The notes under the pieces: model-generated
The model's input: the letters and a program-made list of their open reading frames with translations, nothing else
Told to the model about the DNA's origin: nothing
Databases searched by the model: none
Made by a program: the position numbers and the translations under genes
Assembly (NCBI GenBank): GCA_949358305.1
Contig: OX442324.1
Span: forward strand, 1,056,001 to 1,098,500
Reading direction: 5' to 3'
Origin: Strigamia acuminata
Lineage: Eukaryota > Arthropoda > Chilopoda > Geophilomorpha > Linotaeniidae
Length of the DNA: 42,500 nucleotides
Shown: piece by piece, positions 1-9,700 of the stretch
Layout of the letters: each line of letters starts with the position of its first letter
How positions within the stretch are numbered: position 1 is the stretch's first letter

Positions 1-1474
1 ACTGCGTTGGCAACAGCAACGTCAAAGACTGTTGTGCTGGCGGCGGCAGCGGCGCTTGCGCCTCAGTCGTCGTGACTTGAGGCGCCGGGGCGGGCGTGAC
101 GGTGCTCGTCGGCGGAACGACGGCCGTGGGTCGCAAATTCACATATTCGCTTAACCACCGTGCCACTTCGTGTGGAATCACGGTACCATCCTCGACGATG
201 CCCATCTTGCGGGCGAACTGCATCGCGGGGTCGAAACGCGACAATTTCTTGCGTTTCATCTGAGTGATGATCTCGCGAAGGTCCCGCGTGTCTGGTGCTA
301 GGACGCGACGCTCCCCGGAAGATCTGCCACTCGACTTCGATCGTGCTTCTCTCGCCTCCTTCGCTTCTATTGCTTTGAGAGCGTGATCGGGAAGGGGAAT
401 TCCTCGCGCCTCGCAGCGAGCGAAATACCGCTCTTTGCGGTCTCGTTTCCGCTGCTCACGGTGACTCAGTGGATGTCTGCCGACACGGGGACGAGAGACT
501 CGCTCTTCGTCGCCCGAAATCCAGACTTCTCGAGTCTCCTTACCGTCTTTCATCTGACGGTTGACAAACACCCTTGGTCTGGTGTAATGCGCGGAGTCGC
601 GCGGTGGCTGCGCTGACGTTCCCGCTCCATCGTTTACGGTCGAGTGCCTTTCGACGCACTGTTTCTTCGACCGGCCCGGGGAGCGCGATTCGCTGTCCCC
701 GGTTCCCTTGGAGCGCTTGCGCTTCCTTGGGAAATTATATTTGGGACCGAGAATTCCCAAATAATGTAATTGCCACATTTCGGCTTGAGACGTGAGAATC
801 CCCATTCTCGGTCGCCACTGTGGCGTAACTTCTCCCTGCCGAATCTGCTCGCACCACAGGTGTATATCGGCGGTGCTCATCCCGTCGTCTTGTAAGACAC
901 GCTCTGCAACCGCCGGCGCAGTGTCGATTAGCTGCTGGCGGTAGTGATTATACACTTCTTCGCGGGCCTCCTCGGTCTCGGCCGCTTGCCACGCGAACAA
1001 CACATGCTCCTCCACTGGCCTGCCGGAGTATTGGCTCGACAGGGCCGGGTGGAAGATTGGTGACTTCGGGTCATCGCTGCGAGCGAGCTCTGTAGCGACA
1101 ACCGCTCGGACCGACTCCGGAAACGCGTCCAGGAGTGTACAGTCGTTAACCCAACGCTTGGCGAGGGCGCGCGAAAATAATACGCGCAGGCGGTATGGCT
1201 TTGCATCTTCGCCAAAGCAGCGGCGCAGAAAATCGGGCAGTACGCCTCGATAGATGCCCGCTCGCACTATGCATGCGGGGCTGAGCGCTCCCCACGTGTT
1301 TCGGAGCTCCATCTGCAATGATGGAAACAAAATAATTAATAAAATCGCCAATAACACGGAGATAAATAGGGGGTGGGCTCGAGGAACGTCGCTGAAACGT
1401 GCGGCCGTTCGTCGAGTCCTATTCCTGTTCATTGATTCGTCCTTGTCAGGAAGAAAAGAGTCTTCTTGGCACAT
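1..1474 (-). CDS. Hypothetical basic protein, C-terminus beyond window (gag-like or host)
   Basis: An open frame runs from an in-frame TAA at 1541-1543 to the left window edge, giving at least 491 codons from the first ATG at 1474. A second ATG at 1312 directly follows a sequence that looks like a 3' splice site (T-rich tract then TTGCAG), so the true coding exon may start there. Translated from 1474, residues 35-52 are strongly hydrophobic; this could be a membrane anchor, or simply intron sequence read through. From residue 55 the protein looks like real coding sequence: a compositionally normal part, then a long stretch rich in Arg, Lys, Ser and Glu, then a Pro/Thr/Ala-rich tail near the window edge. 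I recognise no domain. The composition and the retroelement-dense setting make a Gag-like or accessory retroelement protein possible; a host gene is equally possible. Identity unknown. Confidence 0.5.
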   Translation of the reverse strand, partial: MCQEDSFLPDKDESMNRNRTRRTAARFSDVPRAHPLFISVLLAILLIILFPSLQMELRNTWGALSPACIVRAGIYRGVLPDFLRRCFGEDAKPYRLRVLFSRALAKRWVNDCTLLDAFPESVRAVVATELARSDDPKSPIFHPALSSQYSGRPVEEHVLFAWQAAETEEAREEVYNHYRQQLIDTAPAVAERVLQDDGMSTADIHLWCEQIRQGEVTPQWRPRMGILTSQAEMWQLHYLGILGPKYNFPRKRKRSKGTGDSESRSPGRSKKQCVERHSTVNDGAGTSAQPPRDSAHYTRPRVFVNRQMKDGKETREVWISGDEERVSRPRVGRHPLSHREQRKRDRKERYFARCEARGIPLPDHALKAIEAKEAREARSKSSGRSSGERRVLAPDTRDLREIITQMKRKKLSRFDPAMQFARKMGIVEDGTVIPHEVARWLSEYVNLRPTAVVPPTSTVTPAPAPQVTTTEAQAPLPPPAQQSLTLLLPTQ

Positions 1475-1847
1475 CTGGCTCACGTCCAACGATAGCCACG
1501 TGACGGAATCGAGCGTATTAATCCGGAAATTCTCTTCGGATTATTTAATTTAAAATTAAATTTTAACTTCGTATTAAACCAATAAATTCGCGAAATTGTT
1601 CGTAAAAATCCCAAATGACCATGAAGAACATGTAAATGAATGTTCTTTTTGTAAATAAAATGTAAAGAAATAAATTTGTCTAAAACTATTCTCAAAATTC
1701 GGAATTAAAGTCGAGTTAAAAACGAATCTAAAATAAATTAGTGTCATCGGGGAAAATTCGCGAACAAAATAACGAATAAAAATATAAAACAACGTTCTAT
1801 AAATTATTCCAAAATCTACCCAATAAAATTAGTTCCATTCCTGGAAA

Positions 1848-1858
1848 TATATATAAAG
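1848..1858 (+). promoter_or_regulatory. TATA-box-like sequence
   Basis: TATATATAAAG on the plus strand, about 50 bp before the hairpin at 1905. It is a good TATA match, but no plus-strand ORF follows it, so it could belong to a fragment of an LTR or be chance in AT-rich DNA. Confidence 0.25.
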
Positions 1859-1904
1859 AAAAGCTCGTTCCCTTTGTTACGTTCGTGTCACTTGTCGTGA
1901 GTCA

Positions 1905-1952
1905 TTTTCAAGGAGCGAGGCGACATTAAGTCTGCTCTCGCCTCCTTGAAAA
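1905..1952. repeat. Inverted repeat / hairpin
   Basis: TTTTCAAGGAG (1905-1915) pairs perfectly with CTCCTTGAAAA (1942-1952), and the stem continues with CGAG (916-919 of this block) and CTCG (1937-1940) after a one-base bulge. That gives 15 base pairs with a 17-nt loop. Function unknown. Confidence 0.6.
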
Positions 1953-2069
1953 CAAAATAATAAGGAGAGAATACAATCGCTCTCGCGATCGTGGATATTA
2001 GTATAATAATTATACACTATTTCGAACGCAGAGCGTTCATGTCAAGTGTTAGTCAAATGTATCTTTAAT

Positions 2070-2210
2070 TCAACCGCACGGAGCTAAATCTCGTGCGTCG
2101 ATGCCGACTACTACCTGATCGGGTGGAACCATATTAACGTCCTGATCCCAGTTCTCGTCTGCCTGATGCTGTATTTCAAGCATTTCCTCGTCCCCTCCTT
2201 CCTCAGCCAT
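2070..2210 (-). CDS. Short ORF, possible first coding exon of the gene at 1-1312
   Basis: A 46-codon ATG-to-stop frame with acidic composition (starts MAEEGGDEEM, rich in Glu, Asp, Gln). The open frame extends upstream of the ATG to about 2265. Inside it a CAG|GTAGTA sequence near 2118 resembles a 5' splice donor. Joining it to the acceptor-like TTGCAG before the ATG at 1312 would keep the reading frame and remove an AT-rich intron of about 800 bp. This is an inference from splice-like signals only. Alternatively it is a chance ORF. Confidence 0.25.
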   Translation of the reverse strand: MAEEGGDEEMLEIQHQADENWDQDVNMVPPDQVVVGIDARDLAPCG

Positions 2211-2690
2211 CGTGAGGATTGCGCGTTCAGTCAGACCACGATAAAAATGATTTAAAACTCCTCGTAAAATGGATCAAAAATTCGGTTAAAAATAAACTCG
2301 ATGCGTATCACGTGCGGACGACGATCAGCTGATTTAGCGGAAGTCCGGGTGAAAGCGAGGCAATCGTGGTGGGTTCTGGGTAATTTTACTCCAGAACCAG
2401 GTGTTTATGACTTGTGCGCAACAGCCCGTGCGCATGTTACGCTACGGGGCTCCTTTGTTTCTACGCCCGTGCGCGATCGCTGCTACGGGGTCTTTTGCAC
2501 GCGGTATCCGACCCGTGCCGATAATTTTGCTACAGGTCCCGCGTTTCCACGCCATCTTGTGACGTGAATTCGACCGATATCCGCTTTGTTGGACTTAGCG
2601 AAATTTTCAGAGTCTCGGATTTTGATGGCTAGCGCTGTCGATCGATCAATTTTTTTGTTTTTCAGCGTCGCCATCGACTCGTAACGTTTT
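2211..2690. other. Non-coding spacer between unknown gene and T1
   Basis: No convincing gene. A 63-codon frame at 2483-2674 (minus) has no recognisable domain and looks accidental. No copy of the T1 LTR end is present here, so T1 lacks its 3' LTR at this side. A perfect CAAGATGGCG decamer lies on the minus strand at 2550-2559. Confidence 0.4.
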
Positions 2691-3749
2691 CTACTCCTTT
2701 CCTACGACGTTTCCATCTTTTATAAACGGATTACTTCTACGAGGCCGCAGGTGATGAGTCGAGACAGGTACGACGTTTTTTGTTGTTTTTTGTGTCTGTA
2801 CCTCCTCATTATTGTTTTCTTTTTTATCCGTGTTTTTTGTGTTTGTTTCAGGAGTTTCTCCTGTTTCCCCCCCGACCAAAATTGGATCCGGAACGGATTC
2901 AACTATCTCGTTTACCGGAGGTGGAGGGGCGTCGAAATCCTCGTTGTCACTTGGCGGTGCTTGTTTAGACTCGCCAGCGAACATATCGACGATTTGGCCG
3001 TCAGTTTTAGACTTGACTTGGCCTTTGGCCCACATTTCTTGCGGGAATTCCGGAATGTACGGAGTTAACTCTCGTACCTGGATCGATTTATGCTCGGTAT
3101 TGTCCTCGAGCTTACGTAATTTATACGCGTTACCGCCATGCTTGTCGACGATCACATACGGACTGTCTCTCTTGTCGGCCAAGCTGGCGGTGATTCCTCT
3201 CGCTGCATTTGAGAGGGTGTGTGCGTCCTTCCACACCAAATCATTGATCTCGAAATTCACAAATTTTCTACCGCTTTTATCTTGTAAAATGCGGTCGCGC
3301 ATGTTAAAAATGTGCGCCATCATATGCTTGTATGTGTTCGAAATTGTTTGCTCCAATTTATACACGTACTCATGTGGTTTCTCAGGGTCCACCACATTTA
3401 CCGACTCTGCCACTCGTGGGTCCCAAGGCACTCGTAGCTCTCGGGCGAAGTTGAGGTAGGCCGGAGAAAAATCTCTCGTCCTTGAGACCGTCGTTCGTAT
3501 GCTGAACGCGATCTCCCTCAAGTATTCATCCCACCTATTGTGGATGTCAGTGAATATGCTTAGTGCATATTTAATGTCCCTGTTGAGTCGCTCAACGGGA
3601 TTTGTTCTGGGATTGTAGGTCGAAGTATGTGACGCCACAATCCCGAATTTCTTACAAAACTCACCCCAAATTTTCGAGATAAATTGGGGTCCGTTATCGG
3701 ATATTATTTTACGTGGAAATCCGTAACGTAACGCCGTAGATACATTCAA
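2691..3749 (-). pseudogene. pol: T1 integrase, C-terminal part, out of frame with pol
   Basis: This frame carries the second half of the integrase. SDNGPQF holds the second catalytic Asp and NPVERLNRD the catalytic Glu of the DDE core. It continues through a chromodomain-free C-terminal region with a basic, Pro/Asp-rich tail and ends at 2691. Its natural upstream sequence is the last part of the pol frame at 3709-6756; both frames overlap at 3709-3749 and encode the same local alignment position in different registers. A single-base indel near 3715-3740 therefore separates the first catalytic Asp from the rest. The apparent start is a non-ATG codon and is not a real initiation site. The shift could be a decay mutation or a sequencing error; nothing nearby resembles a programmed frameshift signal. 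Confidence 0.8.
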
Positions 3750-6700
3750 CGATTTTCTCTGCTGAAGGTCTAGCGACGGCGTACAACAAGGGCCAACGAG
3801 TCGCCACGTCCATTATAACGATAATGTACGCATTTTTATTTCCCGTAACGGGTTTTGGGCCCATCACATCGACACTTAAACAATCAAAAGGCGCGTAAGG
3901 CCCTAAGAAAATAGTTTCGAATGGTGATTTACTCCTCGGCTTGCACGCTTGACATCGCTGACATTGGTGGACAAAAAGAGCAATATCTTTTTTCATCCCT
4001 GTCCAGTGAAAAAGCTGTGTAGCACGATAGAGTGTTCTGCTTACTCCCGCATGACTTGCAAGCGGGTGCCCGTGTAACAACCACAGCACGCGACCGATTA
4101 AGGAAGCAGGTATTACTACCTTTACTGCGGTGTCCGATTCACTCAAGTCATCTTGGTGATTTGGGTGATGTTTCACCAAAAGGCCGTCATCCAATAGGTA
4201 ATCTATGGATTCGTGTGCATAACGACGCTTCTGCCTTCTGGTCAGATTGGGCGGATATTTTCCTGTCAGTACGAATCTAGCTCTATCCTGGCATTTCTTG
4301 TCTAATTTTTGTTGCACAATTATTTCCTCCCTTGTCGGGGGATTGCTTCGCATTTGCTTGCCGACATGAGCGTGGAAGGCGCTTAGAAGCGGGTCATTTA
4401 TTCTCCGCTCTAGCTTAAATTCCTTCTTTGCATTTGGGTAATTGTCAGCAGCTGGTTGGTATAACCGCGTCCAGAATCCACAGAATTTTACATCTGCTGG
4501 AGACGCGGTAGGAATTTCATTCATTTTCCTTAAATCCCAACGATGACAACTCGTAGGGCAGTAAATGATGCGGGAATCATCCTCGCCATCATCGTCAGCG
4601 TCGATAGGATCTGACACTGGTGCCCTTGATAGAGCGTCAGCCACGACGTTATATTTGCCGGGCTTGTATTGGATGGTCAAGTCGCATGCCATCAGTTCTA
4701 ACTGCCATCTGGCTAGTCGACCGGCTGGCTCCTTTAATTTCATCAGCCATTGTAACGCTTGATGATCTGTGTGGACTACAAATTTGGTATATTCGAGATA
4801 ATCTCTGAATTTCCTTATAGCCCACACAACTGCCAAACACTCCAACTCTGTGGCGTTGTAATTTTTTTCAGCGCCATGGAGTTTGCGACTTATAAACATG
4901 CACGGCAGGTCTTGTTCGACTCCGTCGCGCACGTGTGTTTGGAGCAACGCGGCTCCCAACCCAACTCTGCTGGCGTCCGTATGTAATATGAACGGCCGGT
5001 TTAAGTCGGGTAGAGGCATTACGCCGACTTCCGTCAGCATCCTCTTTATCGCATTAAACGCGATGTTGCACTCATTTGACCATACAAATTCGTTTTCATT
5101 CTTCAGGAGGTCGGTAACTGGGGCTGCCACTTCAGCTAGACCCGGTAGCAACCTGCCGAAGAAGTTTATCATTCCCATAAACCGTTGGACACCTTTAACG
5201 TCCTCGGGTGGTGGGAAACGATTAATCGCATCGATTTTTTCGGGGCCAATAGCTAAACCATTGACTCCAATGCGATAACCCAGAAAGGCAAGCTCCTTTC
5301 GACAGAACTTGCTCTTGCCCGGGTGAACGTGTAACCCAGCTTTTGCCAGCCGGGTGAGCACTTGGTCGATGTGCTCAATGTGCTCTTCGAATGTTTTAGA
5401 GGCAATAACTATGTCATCGAGGTATGCCCACACAAACTGATGCAGGATATCACCCAATACGCTCTCGATTAGTGTCTGAAAGGTACTGGGAGCATTCACT
5501 AAACCAAACGGCATGACGTTGAACATCAACCGTCCAATTGGCGAGTAAAATGCTGTCTTTAGTTTATCCTCTGGCCTCATCTCAACTTGCCAGTATCCCT
5601 TCGACAGATCCATCGTCGTAACCCAAGAAAAGGGGCTAAGCTCTCTCAAAATGGATTCGATAGACGGCATCTGTATGGGATCTATCTCTGTCACCGCGTT
5701 TAATGGGCGGTAATCAATGCATAGACGCGGATCCGAGCCCGGGCGCATCACGAGCACAACTCGCGTCGCGTATTCTCCCTGGGCCTCGGAGACAATGCCG
5801 CTGTCTAGCATTTCTTGGCACATTTTTTGCACTATTTCACGTTTTTGCGGGTTCATTCCCTTATACGCAACTCGTATAGGTTTATTATCCGTCAATTTAA
5901 TTTCGTGAATAGCCCTATTCGTTCGGCCCGGTTTTTTCGACAGGATCCCCTCATATTTAAGTAGGACCCTTCGTAGGGCTGCCGCTTCGTTTAATTCTAA
6001 AGCGGCGTCGGCGACAAGCGTTTCCACTACATTGTCCCGTTGCAATTCTGCTACAAATGCTTTAAAATCGTAGTCTTGAACGAATTTCTTTAGGCCTTTC
6101 TCCCACTGTGTCTTGTCGGCCGCTTCTTTGATAAGAGCTGGTGGCACGACAATTGCGGGTCTTTCTCTATCATTTCTGATATAATTCCAAGATTTCGTTA
6201 TTGGATTTGGTTGTATTTCCATTGACGCCATGAGGTCTAAGCCCAACAGAAAAATTCTGTCGCACGTGGGCAGGACCAGGAAAGGGTGCTGTTCTACCCC
6301 TCCGAGCCACTCCATGGTCAATAATATTACTCCTTTTGGACGCGCCATTCCGTTGGCGGTTTTTAGACGTACATTTTTATTAACGCCTTTTATCTTATCG
6401 GTGAGACCCAATGATGCTACTATGTCTTCGGAAACGAACGAGCGATCTGCTCCCGAGTCTAATAGTCCCATAATTTTTTCGCGTTCTATTGTCATGGGCA
6501 GCATACATAGGCGGCTGGTGTATTCGACCGCCACGTTGCACATGAAAACACGAAATTCTTCTGTGTCTTCGTTGACTACTTGAGGTAATTCTTCAAGCAG
6601 TAGGTTCGGTTCTTCCGCCTCAGCCTCAGCGTTTGCGGTAATTACCTGCAAAGCGTTGTTGGCCCTGTCTTGAATTTGGGCGTTAGCTATGTCACTACCC

Positions 6701-6756
6701 ATTTCTTTGACTGGTGGCGGCTTATCGAACCCTTTGTTAAACCCCTTCTTCTTCAT
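3709..6756 (-). CDS. pol: T1 Pol polyprotein: protease, RT, RNase H, integrase N-part
   Basis: Retrotransposon polyprotein, 1015 codons from ATG 6756, expected to be made as a Gag-Pol fusion. Visible domains: aspartic protease with DSGA at residues 100-103 and the flap/second motif LLGLDL near 170; reverse transcriptase about 280-460 with catalytic Asp383 (TMDLSKGY) and YLDD at 445-448; RNase H about 585-710 with HTDAS (Asp594), TELEC, HTDH (Asp664) and ADALS; integrase zinc region with HGHPLASH about 895-902 and CQRC at 932-935; first integrase catalytic Asp963 (SVDVMG). The frame then runs out of register and stops at 3709. The frame is open upstream of the ATG past the gag stop as far as the slippery sites, which fits minus-one frameshifting. 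Apart from the terminal frameshift it looks intact. Confidence 0.92.
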   Translation of the reverse strand: MKKKGFNKGFDKPPPVKEMGSDIANAQIQDRANNALQVITANAEAEAEEPNLLLEELPQVVNEDTEEFRVFMCNVAVEYTSRLCMLPMTIEREKIMGLLDSGADRSFVSEDIVASLGLTDKIKGVNKNVRLKTANGMARPKGVILLTMEWLGGVEQHPFLVLPTCDRIFLLGLDLMASMEIQPNPITKSWNYIRNDRERPAIVVPPALIKEAADKTQWEKGLKKFVQDYDFKAFVAELQRDNVVETLVADAALELNEAAALRRVLLKYEGILSKKPGRTNRAIHEIKLTDNKPIRVAYKGMNPQKREIVQKMCQEMLDSGIVSEAQGEYATRVVLVMRPGSDPRLCIDYRPLNAVTEIDPIQMPSIESILRELSPFSWVTTMDLSKGYWQVEMRPEDKLKTAFYSPIGRLMFNVMPFGLVNAPSTFQTLIESVLGDILHQFVWAYLDDIVIASKTFEEHIEHIDQVLTRLAKAGLHVHPGKSKFCRKELAFLGYRIGVNGLAIGPEKIDAINRFPPPEDVKGVQRFMGMINFFGRLLPGLAEVAAPVTDLLKNENEFVWSNECNIAFNAIKRMLTEVGVMPLPDLNRPFILHTDASRVGLGAALLQTHVRDGVEQDLPCMFISRKLHGAEKNYNATELECLAVVWAIRKFRDYLEYTKFVVHTDHQALQWLMKLKEPAGRLARWQLELMACDLTIQYKPGKYNVVADALSRAPVSDPIDADDDGEDDSRIIYCPTSCHRWDLRKMNEIPTASPADVKFCGFWTRLYQPAADNYPNAKKEFKLERRINDPLLSAFHAHVGKQMRSNPPTREEIIVQQKLDKKCQDRARFVLTGKYPPNLTRRQKRRYAHESIDYLLDDGLLVKHHPNHQDDLSESDTAVKVVIPASLIGRVLWLLHGHPLASHAGVSRTLYRATQLFHWTGMKKDIALFVHQCQRCQACKPRSKSPFETIFLGPYAPFDCLSVDVMGPKPVTGNKNAYIIVIMDVATRWPLLYAVARPSAEKIVECIYGVTLRIST

Positions 6757-6779
6757 GAATGGCGCAGACGGTCGAGAAG

Positions 6780-9700
6780 TTATTTCTTCGCCGCCTGCGC
6801 TGACTCGTTTTTTGACTCGTTTTTTGCCATGGCGAGTTTAATCTCTGCCATCTGCTTCATTATCGCGTCAAACTTAGCGTCTTCTTTCGCTGTTCTTGGG
6901 CACTCATTGGAATAGTGACCCGGTTGGTTACACTTGAAACAGCGAATATTTGATTTGTCTCTTGGGGCTTCAGTCGATTTCTTTTTTTCAGGGTCTACTT
7001 TCGATGGTGGCGTGTAATTTTTCCGAAAATACTTCGGAATTCGGCCGGCATTTGGTTTTAACCTGGCGCGAAATTCTTCTACCGCTCTATCTCGATGTAT
7101 GAGATGTACTAGCGGTCCTTCCTCATCGCAACCCGTTGATAAGGTATCGCGATAACTTCGTATTTCTTCGTCCGTCGAATAATCGTCTTTTTCTTCTTTT
7201 TCGTCTGATTTTCCGGCATCTTGTCCGGCTTCCTCCCCCTCCTTGACCTCCTCCAGTGTCGCTTGCATGGCTGACGCTGTCGGTGCCTTTTTAGGGGCGG
7301 CCAAAGGGTTGGAAGGCAGCGTGGATGTCAGTTTGTTTTTTATTTGTAAACCAACGCTAGCTTCTGCCAGTTCCATTATACCGCTAAGATATTCAGTAGG
7401 GCGCATTATCTTATCTGTCGCCCCATATCTTTCCGCACTCAACTTGAGACGGTTAGCGGTTGCTGCTTTCTCCGCTTCTGGTAAAGCGGAATAATACCTC
7501 TTCTCGATATCTATCGTGTTCTCGAACAGGAAGGCGCTCATTTCTTCGTAGCTGCCTCCTGTCGGTGCCCTTTCTTCAAGTAGCACCCGTTGCGAGTACT
7601 CCGACAAACCGCCGAGAAAGAAAAGGTTGAATCCCGTGGCATGAAATTCCATCGGGGCCTTTTCGAACAACAATCTGGCGCGAATGTCGTAATCCATTAT
7701 GGTTTCACCAGGCATCTGGCGAAGACCTCGCATCTTTCGGCTCACCTCTTCGGGTGTCTCGCCGTAGCGCAGGTCGAATCTCATTAAAAAGTCGTCCCAA
7801 TTGACGCCTTTCAATCCTTGGTACCACTCACGTGCCGAGCCTGTCATTAGCTCGACAATACCGTGGGTGAGCATGTCTCCTACGGTGGCTTTAGTGGCAG
7901 TCTTAATTCGAATTACTTCGTCAAGGAAGCGATCTCCCGCTTTCCATGACCCGTCGAAACGGTTCTGAATATAAAATTGCCACCTAATATTCCCGGTAAC
8001 ACTCATGGTGTCACGTCGGGAGACAGCGTATTTTTTCTTTACGCGGTCGCCAGTGCTACGATTACGATCGTTTCGTTTGCTCAGATCGATTCCCTCGGCT
8101 TTTAATGAGCCAAGCAGGGCTCTTCCAAGCTCTCCCATCGTATACTGCCGACCCGTCGAATCGGTAAACGCGCTTTGTCGGGGAAGGTCCTGAAACTCCT
8201 CCCGTCGGTGGTCGCTATTTTCCGATCGACGTCGTTTCTCTCTATCGCGCGGAGAGTTGGATCTCTTCCGGCGATTATTTGATTTATCACGCCGTCTGTC
8301 GTCGTTGGACGATGGGTCGGAGCTGGGGTCGGGAGACGGTGAGCGGCGTGGCGGGTTGCGCCGTGAAGAGTTTGACTCTTTCCGGCCCCTACGACGGTCG
8401 TCACGTTCCCTTTCCCTGCGTTCATCGCGTTCTCTTTCCCTTCGTCTTTCTCCGGAACCTCTCTCCGAATCGTGATGACTGGGTGCATTCGACTCCAGTC
8501 CATCCGACGACGAATCACTGTTTCCGTAGTGATACTGCTGCTGTCCTCTTTCGCGTTGACGTTCCTCTCGTGACGAGGTGCGGTCTTCGGAATGTTTTCT
8601 CGAAGGTCCGTCGTCTTTGAGGATGGGTACCGGCTGTTGCCAGTCGCTATCCCGCAGGTCGTCGCGTTGTCGGCTCGTGTGAGTCTGTTCTTCGTTACGA
8701 CGCGCGTTGTTCGCATTTATTAATCGGTTGATAGCGTTGTTAGTATTATCGTCTAACGCCATCATGCGAGGTCGAACGCGTTGTTCGGTCGAAACTTCCC
8801 GTTTGCGTGGAGTGACTGGCACTTCCTTTTTCCGCTCGGGTTTGGGGCTGACCTTTGGCGTGCGCTTCGGGTCGCCTTCGACGCTCTCGTCGGACAATTC
8901 GGACGAGCTAACTTCTGGCTTGCGAACGGATTTTGGTTTGTCTCGTTGCAGCCTAGTCATGAAAGCTTGTTCAGCTTCTTGTTGAGAACGGAATGCATAA
9001 CGATGTGCATGTAAGGCTCGATCAACTATTTCAACCTCTTCTGGAGTGGTCGGAACGCGCTGGGATTTGCCGTACTCGAGAGCTCGCGCTTCTCTTTCCG
9101 CCAGCTTCCGCTTTCTCTCGCGGATGGCTTGTCGGGCCTCATTCTCGGCATCCGCTTCGAATTGAGCGGAATCTACCATTTGTTGAGCGTATGCGTCTTC
9201 AACAACGGTGATTTCTGGGGATAACCTGTGCGCTCTTAAAGCTGCACGTACGATTTGTAATGTTTCGTACACAGTTATTTTCCCCGTTGGCAGAGTGTAT
9301 CGTACACCTTCTGCCTGTGCCAACTGCATCGTGTCAACTAGTGTGGCCGAGACGCTGTAAGGCTGGCTCGGAACAGGCTCAGTATTTGACGCATTGGACT
9401 TGTGTCCTTCAGACCTGACCGAAGCTGGGCGGCTTTGCGTAATTGGCGTGTTTAGTGCCGAATTAGCTGTCGTATTTGAGGCCGTCTTTTGTATCGGAGA
9501 CGCCACTTTCGGACTGCCCACCTCGGTGTCGTGCGTTAGACGAGGCGATGGGTTACGGGATAAAACCTCGTTTCCGCTCGTCTCGCCGTCACGGTTAGAA
9601 CGCGGCAGTTTGGAGTGAGATTGCTCTTCACCCCGCTCTGTCTCGTCCAATCGCTGCCTCGTCTCGGTGCGAGACGGGTGCGATGCCTCTGATGCGCTTC

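Larger units (their letters stand above)
1541..2069. other. AT-rich non-coding stretch, possible intron
   Basis: No coding potential on either strand. It is markedly more AT-rich than its flanks, as expected for an intron of a minus-strand gene or for spacer. It holds a TATA-like site on the plus strand (1848-1858) and a strong hairpin (1905-1952), listed separately. Confidence 0.4.

Noticed and set aside
2483-2674. A 63-codon minus-strand frame after T1 pol
   Set aside because: Short, no domain, not part of any recognisable T1 coding region.
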